Source: Microbacterium sp. SORGH_AS_0888
GTDB taxonomy: Bacteria; Actinomycetota; Actinomycetes; Actinomycetales; Microbacteriaceae
NCBI RefSeq assembly: GCF_030818905.1
Contig: NZ_JAUTAZ010000001.1
Location: 2,790,001 to 2,854,000, forward strand
Reading direction: 5' to 3'
Length of the DNA stretch: 64,000 nt
Below, piece by piece: positions 61,627 through 64,000 of this stretch; within the stretch, counting starts at the first letter, position 1; the number at the start of each line of letters is the position of its first letter. A program made the translations under genes and the position numbers. The notes below the pieces were generated by a model, which saw only the letters and a list, made by a program, of their open reading frames with translations, was not told the DNA's origin and ran no database searches.

Positions 61627-61920
61627 ATGAAGTCCATCACCGTGCAGCAGCTGCGTGAGCGCACCGATGTGCCGCTCATCGACGTGCGCGAGGCCGACGA
61701 GTTCGCCGCGGGCCACGTGCCGGGAGCCGTCAACCTGCCGATGTCGACCATCGGCGACCACCTCGACGAGCTTCCCGACGGTGCGTTCGACGTGATCTGC
61801 CAGGCCGGCGGCCGTTCTGCTCGCGTCGCGCAGGCGCTCGAGTCCCGCGGTTACGACCCGACGAACGTCGAGGGCGGCACGGGCGAGTGGATCGCCGCGG
61901 GCTACCCGGTCGAGAAGTAG
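61627..61920 (+). CDS. rhodanese-like domain protein
   Basis: 97-aa single rhodanese domain. The active-site Cys is in VICQAGGRSARVAQAL (CxxxxR pattern) and the N-terminal LIDVREADEFAAGHVPGAVNLP is typical. It can transfer sulfur from thiosulfate or a persulfide. ATG 61627. Confidence 0.93.
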   Translation: MKSITVQQLRERTDVPLIDVREADEFAAGHVPGAVNLPMSTIGDHLDELPDGAFDVICQAGGRSARVAQALESRGYDPTNVEGGTGEWIAAGYPVEK

Positions 61921-61923
61921 CGG

Positions 61924-62952
61924 ATGGCGGGCGTCGGGCCGATCGAGGCCGCCGCCGCCCGCGAGGGGTTCGCGCTGGACCCCCACCAGCGCCGCGTCGC
62001 TGCGCGTCTCGAGGCGCTGGCGGTGCCGCCGGATGCCGTCGGTCCTCGCGGTGTCTACCTCTTCGGTCCCGCGGGCCGGGGCAAGTCCTGGCTCGCCGAT
62101 GCATGGCTCGACGCCGTGCCCGCGCGCCGCAAGACACGGGTGCACGCGCACGGCATGTTCGATCGGCTGCACCGCGGCATCCACTCCCATCGCCCCGCGC
62201 CCGACGCGGTCGACCGGGCGCTCGACGATGTCATCGGCGACGTCGACGCGCTCCTGTTCGACGAGCTCCACGTGCACGATCCGGGTGACGCGGGCCTGCT
62301 GACCCGGCTGCTCGAACGGCTCTTCGCGCGCCGCACGACCGTCGTCGCGACCTCCAACTACGCCCCGGCGGAGCTGCTTCCGAGCCCCGTCTGGCACCAC
62401 CTGTTCGAGCCCGGGATCCGCCTGATCCGCGAGAACCTCGAGCCGCTGCGCCTCGAGGGTGCCACCGACTACCGCGCGCTGCCGCACGGCAGGGCGTCGG
62501 GGTTCGCCGGCGGCGCATGGCGGTCGTCGCTCCCGCCGGGTGCGCCCGCCGGCGACGGCGCCGTCGTCACGGTGCGTGACCGGGAGTTCACGCTCACCGC
62601 GACCGCTCCCGGTGTGCTGCGCGCGAGCTTCGCCCAGCTGTGCGAGGCACCGCTGTCGGCGATCGAGTACCTCGCCTGGGCGCGACGCTATCCGCAGTGG
62701 ATCGTGACGGACGTGCCGCGGCTCGCGGGCGTGCTCCCGGCCGCGCAGCAGCGGTTCATCACGCTCGTCGACGTGCTCTGCGACGCGGACGTCACCCTCA
62801 CCCTCGTCTCCGAGCACGACCGTGACGCCGTCATCGCGGACGCCGAGGACTCCGCGCGCCCGGACGCCTTCCGGCTCGCCAGCCGGCTCCGGCTCCTGCG
62901 CGGGTGCGTCGATGCGGACATATTCCCCGTGGCGGATACGATGAGAGGGTGA
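61924..62952 (+). CDS. zapE: cell division protein ZapE (AFG1-like ATPase)
   Basis: 342-aa AFG1-family P-loop ATPase that acts on the Z-ring in other bacteria. Walker A FGPAGRGKSWLAD, Walker B ALLFDELHVHD and the sensor segment TVVATSNYAPAELLPSPVW are present. Starts 3 bp after the rhodanese stop; the last codons overlap the next GTG (GTGA). Confidence 0.92.
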   Translation: MAGVGPIEAAAAREGFALDPHQRRVAARLEALAVPPDAVGPRGVYLFGPAGRGKSWLADAWLDAVPARRKTRVHAHGMFDRLHRGIHSHRPAPDAVDRALDDVIGDVDALLFDELHVHDPGDAGLLTRLLERLFARRTTVVATSNYAPAELLPSPVWHHLFEPGIRLIRENLEPLRLEGATDYRALPHGRASGFAGGAWRSSLPPGAPAGDGAVVTVRDREFTLTATAPGVLRASFAQLCEAPLSAIEYLAWARRYPQWIVTDVPRLAGVLPAAQQRFITLVDVLCDADVTLTLVSEHDRDAVIADAEDSARPDAFRLASRLRLLRGCVDADIFPVADTMRG

Positions 62953-63215
62953 CGACACTCACCCTCATCGGCAAGGCGGACTGCCACCTCTGCGATGTCG
63001 CGCGCGGTGTCATCGATCAGGTGCTCGCCGAGCTGCCGGAAAAGGACGCCGACCGCATCGAGGTGGTCGAGGCATCCATCGAGACGGATCCCGCGCTCTA
63101 CGAGCTGTGGTGGGAGAAGATCCCCGTGATCCTCATCGACGGCAAGCTGCACTCGCACTGGCGGGTCGCGCCGGAGCGCCTGCGCGAAGCGCTCAGCGCG
63201 CAGGAGGCGGAATGA
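62949..63215 (+). CDS. glutaredoxin-like (thioredoxin-fold, DUF836) protein
   Basis: 88-aa thioredoxin-fold protein. CHLC in LIGKADCHLCDVARG is the redox motif and KIPVILIDGKLHSHWRV matches the cis-Pro region. GTG 62949 overlaps the zapE stop by 4 bp. Reduces disulphides; partners unknown. Confidence 0.9.
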   Translation: MTTLTLIGKADCHLCDVARGVIDQVLAELPEKDADRIEVVEASIETDPALYELWWEKIPVILIDGKLHSHWRVAPERLREALSAQEAE

Positions 63216-63511
63216 CCATCCGGCACGTCGTCGCGTGGCGGCTCGCGACCGAGGACCCGGACGAGCGCGCCGAGCAGGCCGCGCGCATCGCGCGTGAGCT
63301 CAACGCGCTGAAGGGCGTCGTGCCCGCGCTCATCGACATCACGGTCGGCCCGGACGTCGTCGGCGCCGGCAACTGGGATGTCGCGCTCGTCGCCGATGTC
63401 GCCGACGCCGAGGCGCTCGATGCCTATCAGCGTCACCCGGCCCACCAGGCGGTGGTCGGCTACGTCCGCTCGGTCGTCGCCGAGCGCGTCGCGGTCGACT
63501 TCGAGATCTGA
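63212..63511 (+). CDS. Dabb family (stress-responsive A/B barrel) protein
   Basis: 99-aa ferredoxin-like dimer protein. Begins MTIRHVVAWRLATEDPDERAEQ, the Dabb motif, and ends in AYQRHPAHQAVVGYVRSVV. Its function in bacteria is unclear. The ATG overlaps the preceding stop (ATGA), so zapE, this gene and the glutaredoxin form one operon. Confidence 0.9.
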   Translation: MTIRHVVAWRLATEDPDERAEQAARIARELNALKGVVPALIDITVGPDVVGAGNWDVALVADVADAEALDAYQRHPAHQAVVGYVRSVVAERVAVDFEI

Positions 63512-63515
63512 GCCG

Positions 63516-64000
63516 TCAGGCCCGCAACCGGTCGCGCAGGGTGTCGAGCTCGGCGTCGGTGAGCCCGCCCGACGCGAGATAGGCGGCACTTCCGCCCCGC
63601 TCGTCGACCCAGCTGAGTGCCCTCTCGATCGCCGCCGGCGGCGTGAGCGCCACGAGCGCCTCGAGCCCGGGCGTGCGCGGTGCGCCCATCCGGGCGATCG
63701 TCGCGAACATGCCGTCGGCCCAGGCGCCGGCGAGGTTGTCCTGCGAGGACGCGTAGTCGGCCACGATCGCCCCGCGATCGGCGCCGACGGCATCGAGGAC
63801 GAGAGCGGTCGCCACGCCGGTGCGATCCTTCCCCGCCGTGCAGTGCACGAGCACGGCGGTGGGCGTCGCGGGCGTGGCGGCGGCGACGAGCCGCGCCACC
63901 TCGGCGAACAGCGCGGCGCCGTGGCCCAGCATCCCGAGGTACAGCTCGCTCAGCGTCGGCAACCGCCTCATGGCCTCGGCGATCGCCTGGCGCGCGGTCT
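63516..64000 (-). CDS. protein tyrosine/serine phosphatase (PtpB/DSP-like), 5' end cut by window edge
   Basis: C-terminal 161 residues visible. The P-loop is VHCTAGKDRTGVATAL (CX5R: Cys nucleophile, Arg), as in the MptpB/Y_phosphatase3 family. The frame remains open to the right end of the window, so the start lies outside. Convergent with the Dabb gene (4-bp gap). Confidence 0.9.
   Translation of the reverse strand, partial: TARQAIAEAMRRLPTLSELYLGMLGHGAALFAEVARLVAAATPATPTAVLVHCTAGKDRTGVATALVLDAVGADRGAIVADYASSQDNLAGAWADGMFATIARMGAPRTPGLEALVALTPPAAIERALSWVDERGGSAAYLASGGLTDAELDTLRDRLRA

Noticed and set aside
1..64000. tRNA, rRNA, prophage, transposase or integrase genes
   Set aside because: No such sequence seen in intergenic regions and no open frame with relevant motifs.

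Overview
The window is GC-rich DNA from an actinobacterium, most likely a Microbacteriaceae such as Microbacterium. This is inferred from the very high G+C at third codon positions, frequent GTG starts, many leaderless genes with a -10 box 6-7 nt before the start codon, an ECF41 sigma factor, an F420-type LLM oxidoreductase, a BldC-like regulator next to the small ribosomal protein bS22, and a cysteine-free L36 paralogue. It is ordinary chromosome: I see no prophage, transposase, CRISPR array, rRNA or tRNA.

Layout. 1-6.0 kb: a fructose/ribose-type sugar uptake locus (binding protein, permease, ATPase, ABM-domain protein and PfkB kinase on the minus strand) facing a LacI-type regulator and a second P-loop kinase; a near-perfect LacI operator lies between the two arms. 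6.0-13.4 kb: lipoprotein, FBP-domain protein, secreted lytic transglycosylase, a single-chain fused ABC exporter and two small cytosolic proteins. 13.4-21.4 kb: a five-part cluster of uncharacterised peptide chemistry (transglutaminase plus DUF2126, circularly permuted ATP-grasp plus alpha-E, a second transglutaminase, a zinc-ribbon metallopeptidase). The ATP-grasp gene carries two +1 G frameshifts. 21.7-22.9 kb: a zinc-starvation pair (COG0523-like protein and Cys-less L36) around a Zur-like box. 23-29.4 kb: L,D-transpeptidase, FMN reductase/TetR operon, HAD hydrolase, ABC-2 type exporter, WXG100 protein plus lipoprotein.

29.5-33.1 kb: an ECF41 sigma factor and an NAD(P)-binding oxidoreductase, each preceded by a matching ECF41-type promoter, then a DNA glycosylase. 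33.1-36.6 kb: a winged-helix regulator preceded by a strong promoter and a Cys-rich leaderless leader peptide, an acetyl-xylan-esterase-like hydrolase, a GNAT protein, two tiny proteins and a Nudix hydrolase. 36.7-47 kb: SbcD/SbcC nuclease, MFS exporter, nucleosidase, aldo/keto reductase, a degenerate phosphopantetheinyl-transferase-like protein and glutamine-dependent NAD synthetase. 47-53.2 kb: a 19-bp minisatellite, a frameshifted RecB-like nuclease/helicase, CorA, Upp and TadA. 53.2-61.1 kb: LLM oxidoreductase, CDF transporter, alpha/beta hydrolase, ProC, an HTH/ECF-S-like fusion, a TrkA/TrkH potassium system and a frameshifted ArsR-type regulator. This stretch is flanked by two copies of a 79-bp nested palindromic repeat. 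61.2-64 kb: BldC-like regulator, bS22, rhodanese, ZapE, glutaredoxin-like and Dabb proteins, and a truncated tyrosine phosphatase.

Four single-base indels interrupt otherwise intact genes (near 17532, 18033, 48607 and 60607). Three are an extra G in a GGG run, so homopolymer sequencing error is as likely as real decay.
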